Of a DNA stretch of 6,519 bases, positions 1 through 5,578 are shown in pieces. Made by a program: the position numbers and the translations under genes. Numbering within the stretch: position 1 is the stretch's first letter; every line of letters starts with the position of its first letter. The stretch is taken from positions 1-6,519 of the forward strand of contig JANWJI010000061.1 in the NCBI GenBank assembly GCA_025449515.1. The letters are read 5' to 3'. Below the pieces are notes generated by a model, which worked only from the letters and a program-made list of their open reading frames with translations, searched no databases and had not been told where the DNA came from. The stretch comes from Nitrososphaeraceae archaeon (GTDB taxonomy: Archaea > Thermoproteota > Nitrososphaeria > Nitrososphaerales > Nitrososphaeraceae).

Positions 1-75
1 AATCTGATATTAGTCAACTAACTTTGAAATTTTCGGTCAAAAGATAGTAATCCGTATCTGGCCCATTCGTGATAA

Positions 76-316
76 GTGTTAAAAGCGTTACAACATAACG
101 AAGTTTCTGAATTATGCAACAAAGCACAAATTGGTATAAATCTCAATTAGCCTGGATGAAAAATTCCTGCTGATCAATCCGTATTTTCGATATCGAACCA
201 AACCGATTCATAAGCAAACATCATATATTATTATTTTATTTAAAGTCGATCTAGAATTTTATCTATTGACTTTAGCAAAGACAACAGATTCAAGGAAATA
301 CTTGGTACTCGAATGA
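76..316 (+). pseudogene. decayed coding frame, unknown family
   Basis: Two adjoining plus-strand frames read like protein. The first begins with GTG at 76 and runs 24 codons to TAG at 148; it includes NEVSELCNKAQIGINLN. The second is open from 140 to the TGA at 314-316 (58 codons) and includes SLDEKFLLINPYFRYRTK. The switch falls in 140-148, so one frameshift would join them. Residue composition is protein-like: charged and aromatic residues are mixed, with no low-complexity runs. There is no good start, no clear promoter and no recognised domain. A chance open frame is possible, and the family cannot be named. Confidence 0.35.
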
Positions 317-455
317 CATCATATTCTGTGACCTCCTCTCTCATTATAGGCATAAATAGCGTCATATGACTGGCTGTGCGATTGGCACCATCCCCACCTA
401 TAGGCGACATACCTAATGTCATCGTAACTAGCATTTTTGTATGGGCATATATCAA
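240..455 (-). CDS. doubtful small ORF
   Basis: This is a 71-residue frame with a TTG start at 455; an in-frame ATG follows at residue 8. The frame is open further upstream, to a stop at 501-503, where it reads as a hydrophobic stretch (YLILLGFLIYAHT). The middle contains SPIGGDGANRTASHM. Its 3' part overlaps the plus-strand decayed frame that ends at 316, so at most one of them is real there. No domain is recognised. It may be a remnant or a chance ORF. Confidence 0.2.
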   Translation of the reverse strand: MIYAHTKMLVTMTLGMSPIGGDGANRTASHMTLFMPIMREEVTEYDVIRVPSISLNLLSLLKSIDKILDRL

Positions 456-520
456 AAATCCTAATAGTATTAAATAATCTTTGGTTAAGTCTCTCCAACA
501 CTACTTACTGATAGCATAAA

Positions 521-527
521 ATATAAT
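521..527 (+). promoter_or_regulatory. TATA-like box for the gene at 555
   Basis: An ATATAAT element inside an A-rich stretch is centred about 31 bases before the TTG codon at 555. With the usual archaeal TATA-to-start spacing of about 25-27 bases, transcription would begin near 550 and leave a leader of only a few bases. This is a position-and-motif inference. Confidence 0.45.
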
Positions 528-554
528 AAGCTAAATAAAAAACGAGTTGATATA

Positions 555-911
555 TTGTCACAAACCGAATGGTTTACTACTTATCTAGAATACGAGAGTC
601 TTAAGGATATGTTAAAGGTTATCCTTTATACATCACAATCCTTTATGTCTATCACACCATTACTTTACTACATAACCTATCATGATAAATTAATACTCTT
701 CATTCATACTGGTATAGTAGGTGGTATTGTAGCTCATTATCACATTCTTAGCGAAAGTCCAAACAAGAATTTTGTGGAATTAAACAAATTGACTGGTGAT
801 TTCAGGTTTGTAGATGGTGTCGGTAATAATCCTCAATCGATTTATATTCCAATTGCAAGACTGATAAAATCGACTCTCAGATTTCCGATAAATGGGTTAG
901 ATCCAGTTTAA
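555..911 (+). CDS. hypothetical protein, 118 aa
   Basis: The family is not identified with certainty. The general look (an N-terminal helix, then alternating hydrophobic strands, then short polar turns) resembles small conserved hypothetical proteins of soil Thaumarchaeota, but that is an impression and not a search result. The start is TTG at 555. The next in-frame ATG is codon 19 (609), which would remove the first helix, so TTG is preferred; the TATA-like box about 31 bases upstream fits a leaderless or nearly leaderless message. Residues 28-62 are strongly hydrophobic and aromatic (ITPLLYYITYHDKLILFIHT, then GIVGGIVAHYH), but acidic and basic residues within make a buried beta-sheet core more likely than a membrane span. 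There is no signal peptide and no cysteine. It stands alone, with no neighbour close enough for an operon. It is probably a cytosolic alpha/beta protein of unknown role. Confidence 0.65.
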   Translation: MSQTEWFTTYLEYESLKDMLKVILYTSQSFMSITPLLYYITYHDKLILFIHTGIVGGIVAHYHILSESPNKNFVELNKLTGDFRFVDGVGNNPQSIYIPIARLIKSTLRFPINGLDPV

Positions 912-975
912 AATTAGGCCATTTTGTTTACTAACACTTTGAGTAAGAGAACAGTAATCAAGCAATGAGTTTTTA

Positions 976-1113
976 AAATGTCATATGATTAGGATTATGA
1001 AAGGGACGATCATTCGGAGGGAGTACACCTGATGGCCATTTTAGTTTATGTGAAACCAATCCTGGGTAATTGTAACGTACGTTTATTGTTAATGTTTTGA
1101 TTTTTATTTTTAT
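976..1113 (-). pseudogene. coding-like remnant, unknown family
   Basis: On the minus strand a 46-codon frame is open between a TGA at 1114-1116 and a TAA at 973-975. Read 5' to 3', it contains INVRYNYPGLVSHKLKWPSG followed by VLPPNDRPFHNPNHMTF. The rich, non-repetitive composition (Trp, Pro, Tyr, His, paired Asn) is unlike random AT-rich DNA. No start codon lies in frame. The 5' side runs into A-rich sequence near 1099-1113, and another frame there (upstream of 1116 on the minus strand) stays open, so slippage in the A tract is one possible cause of the break. It is best read as a fragment of a dead gene. The family is not recognised. Confidence 0.35.
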
Positions 1114-1285
1114 TCACACCGGTTACTTTATTATCAATTGAATGGTGATAGGTCTAGATATACAGAATAATCGAAGAGGGTAATAGATGAATTGCATATT
1201 CGGAACAGAGGCAATAAATGATAATGACAATAGTAGGAAAAATTAGTTGGTTGTATCTTCATACCACTTATAGTAACAATACCTT

Positions 1286-1687
1286 TTACTTTTTACTTCC
1301 TGATATCATATTACCTAATCCTTTAAGACCTCCACCAACGACCTTGCCTAGATTCGATACAGCCCCACCTGCTGCCTTTGTCATATTACCTGCTGTCGAG
1401 TTCGCTGCCTTTGTCATATTACCTGCCGGATTACTAGTTGCTGCAAATGGCGCTGCTGGAGTTCCTTGACCTGAGAGAGATGTTTTCGTCATATTACCTG
1501 CTCCTGTTTTATTCGCCTTACTGGCAGATTGAGTCATGTTACTTGATTTCATAGTCGAACTACTGTTCATTTTTCCTGTCGAGGGAGGAGCGCCAAGTAA
1601 CGAAGAAGTAGTTACAGCGCTTACTAACAAGATACCAAAGGATACGGCAAGGGCCAACCCTAATGCATTTGACGTTATTTTCGCCAT
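1286..1687 (-). CDS. secreted or anchored sequon-rich repeat protein
   Basis: This encodes 133 residues from an ATG at 1687. Residues 7-26 form a single hydrophobic segment after a Lys3 N-terminus, consistent with a signal peptide or an N-terminal membrane anchor. What follows is low-complexity Ser/Thr/Asn/Gly/Ala/Lys sequence. Seven N-X-S/T sequons occur at Asn41, 50, 59, 65, 90, 96 and 101; four are N-M-T, and AGNMTK occurs three times. The stretch from about 106 to 133 is glycine-rich and net positive (GGAVSNLGKVVGGGLKGLG, then a terminal KK) and could form an amphipathic helix. No catalytic motif is present. Likely position is outside the cytoplasmic membrane, glycosylated and associated with the cell surface; the role is unknown. 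It is a single gene with its own TATA-like box. The lack of stops, the in-frame repeats and the good signal segment argue that it is real. The family is not recognised. Confidence 0.75.
   Translation of the reverse strand: MAKITSNALGLALAVSFGILLVSAVTTSSLLGAPPSTGKMNSSSTMKSSNMTQSASKANKTGAGNMTKTSLSGQGTPAAPFAATSNPAGNMTKAANSTAGNMTKAAGGAVSNLGKVVGGGLKGLGNMISGSKK
1380..1543 (-). repeat. degenerate direct repeats encoding GNMTK units
   Basis: A 23-bp unit is identical at 1371-1393 and 1404-1426. A 14-bp core of it recurs at 1488-1501, and a diverged copy lies at 1533-1543. Core-to-core spacings are 33, 75 and 45 bases, all multiples of three, so every copy adds the same peptide motif to the secreted protein without breaking the frame. 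The pattern suggests growth by in-frame duplication followed by divergence. Confidence 0.7.
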
Positions 1688-1731
1688 CGATCATGTATTG
1701 TACACATTTGCTTTTAACACTTTTAGTTTCG

Positions 1732-1739
1732 AATTATAA
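1732..1739 (-). promoter_or_regulatory. TATA-like box for the sequon-rich protein
   Basis: Read on the minus strand, TTATAATT lies about 45-52 bases before the ATG at 1687. This places a start site roughly 20 bases before the gene. It is supported only by motif and spacing. Confidence 0.35.
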
Positions 1740-1798
1740 CATGAAGATCCATTAGTTAGTTTTCGGAAATCTTGGCAATGCTAGTGTATTCTCCGTAA

Positions 1799-2075
1799 TT
1801 TATCTCAAAGATTGGGCATATATTCAGGGCAAAGGCTCATAAAGACGGAATCCTGCTGATAATTGTTATAAGCAACTAATCTCCGATCAAAAAGACATTT
1901 TGAATTATGTTAATGGCAATTCGATTGGCAGAAGCCATCCCAAGGTAGTTGATATAAAACAATCGTATCTGATGCGCAGATTGGTTATGATATCATTTGG
2001 GTACTTATTTCCCCAAATCCTGCTATCTTAGCAAACCAATTTACAATTTCCAAATTATGTGTTTGCTACTACCTG
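1799..2075 (+). pseudogene. decayed plus-strand gene in three frames
   Basis: Three overlapping plus-strand frames read as protein in succession. The first, 1799-1876, contains IGHIFRAKAHKDGILLIIV. The second, 1843-2028 (62 codons), contains QKDILNYVNGNSIGRSHP. The third, 1953-2075, contains IVSDAQIGYDIIWVLISPNP. The order and overlap suggest one ancestral gene broken by at least two frameshifts, near 1843-1876 and 1953-1970. No start, no promoter and no convincing family could be found. It accounts for most of the gap between the two flanking minus-strand genes. Confidence 0.4.
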
Positions 2076-2226
2076 TAATCTACTATGCCCCACATCTTGG
2101 CGAGATATTTCGTGACAGCATTTTAAGCTTCGTAAACGTCCACGATTAATATCGTCTATTATATTCGATTTGTTTGGAAAAACCAATTTCAAGTTTCATA
2201 GAGTGACTAGTAAATTCAGTCTCAAT

Positions 2227-3012
2227 TTAGTTACGATTATTATCATTCCTGTTATTATTAATACCATTCTTGTTACTAAAACTGTCAATAACCATTACTG
2301 AATGCCCATGACAATCAACTAAATGCACTTTTTGATCTGTAGATGTAAAGTACGATTCGTAATCCTTTTGATGGTACAGACAGAATAGCTTTAGTTCCAG
2401 ATCTTTATAGCTAGATGGAATCGACCTTTCATATTCAAGAATTCTCTTGACAACACCATAGCTAAAGTCGTTATTATTATCCTTGTAAGGCACAGAATAG
2501 AAGTGAAAAAATGAGCCCATATCAGAGAATATAGTAATACCATTTTTGTTATTTTTTATACCATGATTAAGCAATATCCTAATAAGAGATAGAAAATTCA
2601 ACTTATTGTCTTTATCTGCTCCATCTTTGTGACTTGAATTAGAATGTGACATTAGCGAATCCAAAATTACTAAAGAACCATCATGTATGTAACCTTCTAA
2701 ATCCAAAGCATTATCTTGTTTGTAATCTTCATTTAGTAGCATTTGCCTCATCATTGATGGAGAGTCATAATGTGTCAAAATTAAAACGATCTCGTTATTC
2801 TCAAGCAAATATCTTATATAAACTGGATATACCCGTCTTAGAATTCGTATATCAGAATAAACTATAAGGTTATGAGATCCAAGCGTGGTATTTACGAAAG
2901 CTTCTAGAACATGATGTATAACCATTGTTATATTGCTATTCTCATAAGATTTAACAGAATCAATATTATATTTTATATCATCCAAATTGATGTTACTATA
3001 TATTTTTTCCAT
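2227..3012 (-). CDS. MEDS-domain (DcmR-like sensory) protein
   Basis: This 261-residue protein matches the layout of the MEDS domain (methanogen/methylotroph, DcmR sensory), recalled from the family and not searched. Visible landmarks in order are HNLIVYSDIRILRRVYPVY (47-65); NEIVLILTHYDSP (73-85), the usual Walker-like strand and turn of this RecA-related fold; DGSLVILDS (111-119); ITIFSDMGSFFH (159-170); ILEYERSIP followed by LELKLFCLYHQKDYESY (191-221); and CHGHSVMVI (234-242), where relatives commonly carry a His-His-Gly. A low-complexity Asn-rich tail (250-261) follows. There is no membrane segment and no fused kinase or HTH domain, so it is a stand-alone cytosolic sensor or adaptor whose ligand is unknown. 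The start is ATG at 3012; TATA-like boxes lie upstream. It has no operon partner. An insertion rich in Ser, His, Lys and Asp (121-137) separates two core strands. Confidence 0.75.
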   Translation of the reverse strand: MEKIYSNINLDDIKYNIDSVKSYENSNITMVIHHVLEAFVNTTLGSHNLIVYSDIRILRRVYPVYIRYLLENNEIVLILTHYDSPSMMRQMLLNEDYKQDNALDLEGYIHDGSLVILDSLMSHSNSSHKDGADKDNKLNFLSLIRILLNHGIKNNKNGITIFSDMGSFFHFYSVPYKDNNNDFSYGVVKRILEYERSIPSSYKDLELKLFCLYHQKDYESYFTSTDQKVHLVDCHGHSVMVIDSFSNKNGINNNRNDNNRN

Positions 3013-3053
3013 TGAGATTAATCATCTATATATTGCGAGACATCATATAATAC

Positions 3054-3063
3054 GCTTATATTT
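3054..3063 (-). promoter_or_regulatory. TATA-like box for the MEDS gene
   Basis: On the minus strand AAATATAAGC lies 42-51 bases before the ATG at 3012, fitting a start site about 20 bases before the gene. A second AT-rich candidate, TATTATATGATG, lies at 3041-3052 and would give a shorter leader. Which one is used cannot be decided from sequence alone. Confidence 0.4.
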
Positions 3064-3356
3064 CTATTGATTTTGAGACATATCAAATAATTCTAATGGT
3101 ATTATAGATGATGCGATAAATGCCCACAAAGTCTCTTTTTTTGAGATCAAGTCCCATTGAAATCTTATTTCACTTGTCTATCAATGCTTGGAAAAATTAC
3201 ACGTATTGGTTATACTATACCATATCATCGACCACATAACTGTACTTTATCGATAAGCACGCATTTGATAACCTGGCTATGTTATCTTATTATTATTAAT
3301 ATGCTTTCATTGAAACTGTATATTTTGTTCACCCCATCCTGACTCGCATTATGTAA
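3064..3356. other. AT-rich stretch with no supported gene
   Basis: Both strands were read. A 61-codon plus frame at 3157-3342 exists, but it has a TTG start and a composition expected from AT-rich noise. Short minus-strand frames here are broken every 15-25 codons. No RNA gene or repeat was seen. Confidence 0.4.
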
Positions 3357-3545
3357 ATTCCATCTGCTGGCAAAACTACAAGAGAACCTGAACCTGAAGA
3401 GCCAGAAGAATTGGGCAACGAAGATCATGGCATACCTTACTGCTGGAATCACGGTAACGTCGTAGTTTACCTGTACATTAAGATGAAATGCAATGCAGGA
3501 TATAGAGTTCGAAAACTCCTATGTCCATCTTACTACCTTCATTAA
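3357..3545 (+). pseudogene. startless ORF, possible fragment of a secreted protein
   Basis: A 62-codon frame runs from just after a TAA (3354-3356) to a TAA at 3543-3545. It begins IPSAGKTTREPEPEEPEELG and continues with NEDHGIPYCWNHG; three more cysteines/aromatic clusters follow. The Pro/Glu-rich linker and the Cys/His segment do not look random. There is no ATG, GTG or strong TTG near its beginning. The same frame upstream of the stop also reads on for 18 codons (YAFIETVYFVHPILTRIM), so a nonsense mutation or a lost 5' end is likely. A terminator-like hairpin sits 19 bases after its stop, which supports past or present transcription. The family is not recognised. Confidence 0.35.
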
Positions 3546-3564
3546 ATCTTATAGGCAGATAATT

Positions 3565-3600
3565 GAATGATACTGGTGTGTAGTGTCATTCTTTTTTCTT
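3565..3600 (+). terminator. stem-loop plus T-tract terminator
   Basis: GAATGATACT (3565-3574) pairs with AGTGTCATTC (3582-3591) through ten base pairs including one G-T wobble, with a 7-base loop (GGTGTGT). It is followed at once by TTTTTT and then CTT. Only the plus strand has the T-tract. It lies 19 bases after the stop at 3543-3545. Archaeal termination depends mainly on the T-tract, so the hairpin may be auxiliary. Confidence 0.5.
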
Positions 3601-3649
3601 GCTATTGCGATTCATAAGCTAATACTTTCGACCAGTTGTTATAGTTTTG

Positions 3650-3996
3650 CTAAAGGTTTGCAGAATTTACTAGATTATTGAGATCAAACCAGCTAACATT
3701 ATCAAGAACATACTGCCATGATGTTTCATTATTGATAATGGGTATTTTCGCAAGAACAATCTTTGCTTCCTAATATCTGCGTATCTTTAACCCGATTCGG
3801 AAATTTTTTTGGCCTAAATCAAGATTGCTTTTACTAAAAGGAGGTATGTAGCCTAGCCTGCTGTCAATAATGCGTATCCTGAATTATCCTTTACCCATAC
3901 TCGTTCAGAGAGATCTAAATACATTATTGTAAAAACTGCACCTAGAACTAATGAGATAGTGTTGGTACTTGTATGAGGGACTGCGGATTGTGTCAG
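3650..3996 (-). pseudogene. decayed minus-strand gene, unknown family
   Basis: Two minus-strand frames read as one protein. The upstream part, 3996 down to 3856, is open for 47 codons between a TAG (3997-3999) and a TAG (3853-3855), and includes NTISLVLGAVFTIMYLDLSE and RVWVKDNSGYALLTAG. The downstream part is in another frame, 3883 down to 3653. It is open for 77 codons apart from one in-frame TAG at 3770-3772, and includes LGYIPPFSKSNLDLGQKNFR, EAKIVLAKIPIINNETSWQY and VLDNVSWFDLNNLV. A frameshift in 3856-3883 plus one nonsense change would reunite them into about 115 residues. No start codon with a promoter was found. The RVWVKDNSG stretch faintly recalls extracellular Cache sensor domains, but this is too weak to assign. 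It is a clear case of a coding sequence without a function. Confidence 0.5.
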
Positions 3997-4009
3997 CTAG
4001 TGTATTAAG

Positions 4010-4182
4010 GAAATCGATATTCGATATTCGATATTACTGATTTCGGCAAGAATGTTAAAGGTAAATAGGAAATATCAGAAGAATTTTATTATGCTGTGCT
4101 AGAAGGACCACAAAAAATGCAATTGAAATATAGCAGAACAAATAAATCCGAACTATCTTTTTTGTTTGACAAATTATTATGA
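4010..4182 (+). pseudogene. decayed plus-strand gene end, unknown family
   Basis: From 4030 the plus frame reads DITDFGKNVKGK, a TAG at 4066-4068, then EISEEFYYAVLEGPQKMQLK and YSRTNKSELSFLFDKLL, ending at TGA 4180-4182. Just before it, EID is read in another frame (from 4010). The two are offset by exactly 14 bases, which equals two extra copies of the 7-bp repeat at 4015-4035. If the repeat is collapsed to one copy the frame becomes KEIDITDFGKNVKGK. ITDFGK resembles the wing strand of winged-helix regulators (T-x-x-G-K), so a dead transcription regulator is possible but unproven. The upstream part is not recognisable. Confidence 0.45.
4015..4035 (+). repeat. three tandem copies of CGATATT
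   Basis: CGATATT is repeated three times without interruption. It lies inside the decayed frame at 4010-4182, where two added copies (14 bp) would shift the reading frame. This is typical of replication slippage. Confidence 0.9.
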
Positions 4183-4263
4183 TTTGTATTCCTCAATATA
4201 TTATGTGATGAGCTATGACAAATAAACTCTAGTAAAAATTAATTAATCAGCGATACCGGGTTG

Positions 4264-4427
4264 TTATCCTATATAATTTCGTAGGGTAAAGAAAAAGCTT
4301 CCCAAGTCTATAGCTAGAAGTACTGTAACGGAGTAAACTCTTATATCTTAGCAATATTGAACAAGTCATAATCAATATACCTTTCATTATCCTTCGACGC
4401 TATGATATTGATAGGGGCGGTATACAT
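4264..4427 (-). pseudogene. short decayed minus-strand frame
   Basis: An ATG at 4427 opens a 28-codon frame that ends at 4341-4343; it reads MYTAPINIIASKDNERYIDY then DLFNIAKI. Right across the stop another frame continues for 27 codons (from 4347 down to a TAA at 4264-4266) and reads DIRVYSVTVLLAIDLGSFFF then TLRNYIG. The second part is hydrophobic. A single frameshift around 4343-4350 would join them into about 55 residues. It lies just upstream of, and divergent from, the CorA-type gene. The family is unknown; it may be a remnant or chance. Confidence 0.3.
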
Positions 4428-4474
4428 ACCTCTTAGTCACATGTGTAAATATAATAGAACAATTCAACTACTAA

Positions 4475-4482
4475 TTTATATC
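4475..4482 (+). promoter_or_regulatory. TATA box of the CorA-type gene
   Basis: TTTATATC, close to the archaeal TATA consensus, is centred about 37 bases before the ATG at 4516. Transcription would start near 4505, giving a leader of about ten bases. No Shine-Dalgarno sequence lies before the ATG, in line with a short-leader message. Confidence 0.5.
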
Positions 4483-4515
4483 AAAGACCATTATTTTTAA
4501 CAGTATACAATATAA

Positions 4516-5487
4516 ATGCAGACTAGTATTGCATATAATGACAATGAAGTAAAACAATCTGGTACCAAAGAAGATATCGATAAGGGCTACAAACTTTGGC
4601 TTGATGTAGTTGATCCAACATCATCAGAAATACAAGATATACGACAAACATATGATTTAGATAAAAATGCTTTAGAAGTATTTACGAGCAAATCAAAGAA
4701 ACCGCAAATTCGCGTGTCGGATGCTCATATATTTGCATTGATTCTAGATATAAAATATAAAGATCTCAAGACACTAGCCACGGAAGCATTGTATATCTTC
4801 AAAGGTAAAGACTGGTTGATAACCATTCATTCTTCTATGGTGGATCTGATAACAAATGTAATTGCGTTATTTGAACAAAGGAACGTAAAAATTATGGGGG
4901 CGACTATTGATGCTCTTTATTATAATATTATGACCGAAATAATAGGCAAATACGAGCAACTATTGACATCGATTGAAATGACAATAACTAATTTTGAACA
5001 AAGGTCCTTATACAAACCGTCCAGAAAGATGCTTGATTATCTTGATACCTTATCTCGGCAAATAATAATCCTAAGAAGACACTTCTGGCATACAAGAGAC
5101 ATTATCAACTATTTGAAGCACATGGAAAAGGACACGGAAGAAATAATGTATATTGAGATTGCTTACGATAACATAACTCAATTAATAGAATTGGTGGAAT
5201 CATATCGTGATACTTTAAATTCTACTAGAGATTTATACATGGCAAATGTGTCATTACAGATGAATGATACAATGAGGCTACTGACACTATTTTCAGCAAT
5301 ATTGTTACCATTAAGCTTTATTGTCGGTTTATTTGGCATGAATGGGATTAATGTTAACGATCTTAGTCATGTTTCTGTTGGAGTAATAACAGTTGCCGTA
5401 GTCATGAGTGCGATAGTTTTAGCTATGTTCTATTATTTTAAGAAGAAAGAATGGATCTTGTACAAGGAACAAAATGTTGATCAATAG
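4516..5487 (+). CDS. corA: CorA-family Mg2+/divalent-cation channel
   Basis: This intact 323-residue protein belongs to the CorA/MIT superfamily (2-TM-GxN). Such proteins form homopentamers in the cytoplasmic membrane and admit Mg2+, and in some members Co2+, Ni2+ or Zn2+, down the membrane potential. The N-terminal cytoplasmic domain covers about 25-115, with LWLDVVDPTSSEIQ (28-40) and LYIFKGKDWLITIHSS (92-107), both typical of the family. A long, charged, helical stalk spans about 120-250. TM1 is about 255-273 and ends in the signature FGMN (273-276), the GMN selectivity motif at the pore mouth. A short periplasmic loop (GINVNDLSH) follows, then TM2 at about 287-307, then a basic tail (KKKEW). 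The length is normal for the family. The start is ATG at 4516, 37 bases after a good TATA box. It stands alone and converges with the amidohydrolase pseudogene. The exact metal specificity cannot be read from the sequence. Confidence 0.92.
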   Translation: MQTSIAYNDNEVKQSGTKEDIDKGYKLWLDVVDPTSSEIQDIRQTYDLDKNALEVFTSKSKKPQIRVSDAHIFALILDIKYKDLKTLATEALYIFKGKDWLITIHSSMVDLITNVIALFEQRNVKIMGATIDALYYNIMTEIIGKYEQLLTSIEMTITNFEQRSLYKPSRKMLDYLDTLSRQIIILRRHFWHTRDIINYLKHMEKDTEEIMYIEIAYDNITQLIELVESYRDTLNSTRDLYMANVSLQMNDTMRLLTLFSAILLPLSFIVGLFGMNGINVNDLSHVSVGVITVAVVMSAIVLAMFYYFKKKEWILYKEQNVDQ

Positions 5488-5505
5488 TGTTTATAGAGAT
5501 AAACA
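5488..5505 (+). other. stem-loop directly after the CorA-type stop
   Basis: TGTTTAT (5488-5494) and ATAAACA (5499-5505) are perfect inverted repeats around an AGAG loop, beginning on the base after the TAG stop. The seven-pair stem is AT-rich and has no T-tract directly after it, so a role in mRNA 3'-end formation or stability is only a guess. Confidence 0.35.
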
Positions 5506-5578
5506 GTCAGAGCAACGATATGCTGCTCAACTTTGCTATTGGTGGATCACCCATCTGAATTGGTGTTTGTTTAGATTC

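Noticed and set aside
319..501. A minus-strand 60-codon ORF starting near 501
   Set aside because: It overlaps another minus-strand frame of equal length, has no family motif, and looks like a chance frame.
1032..1100. A 22-codon plus-strand ORF (ATG at 1032) preceded by a GGAGGG that resembles a Shine-Dalgarno sequence
   Set aside because: It lies opposite the more protein-like minus-strand relic, has no promoter, and the purine run is explained as the complement of Pro/Pro/Leu codons in that relic.
1218..1469. A plus-strand ORF rich in Pro, Ala and Leu
   Set aside because: It is the shadow of the sequon-rich secreted protein on the other strand; its Pro/Ala bias is the complement of the Gly/Asn/Ala repeat codons.
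3157..3342. A 61-codon plus-strand ORF with a TTG start and a hydrophobic C-terminal part
   Set aside because: Its composition is as expected of AT-rich noise, there is no TATA box at a useful distance, and no motif was recognised.
4015..4035. The CGATATT triplet repeat as a regulatory operator or CRISPR-like element
   Set aside because: The copies are directly adjacent without spacers and lie inside a coding-like frame; slippage is the simpler explanation.
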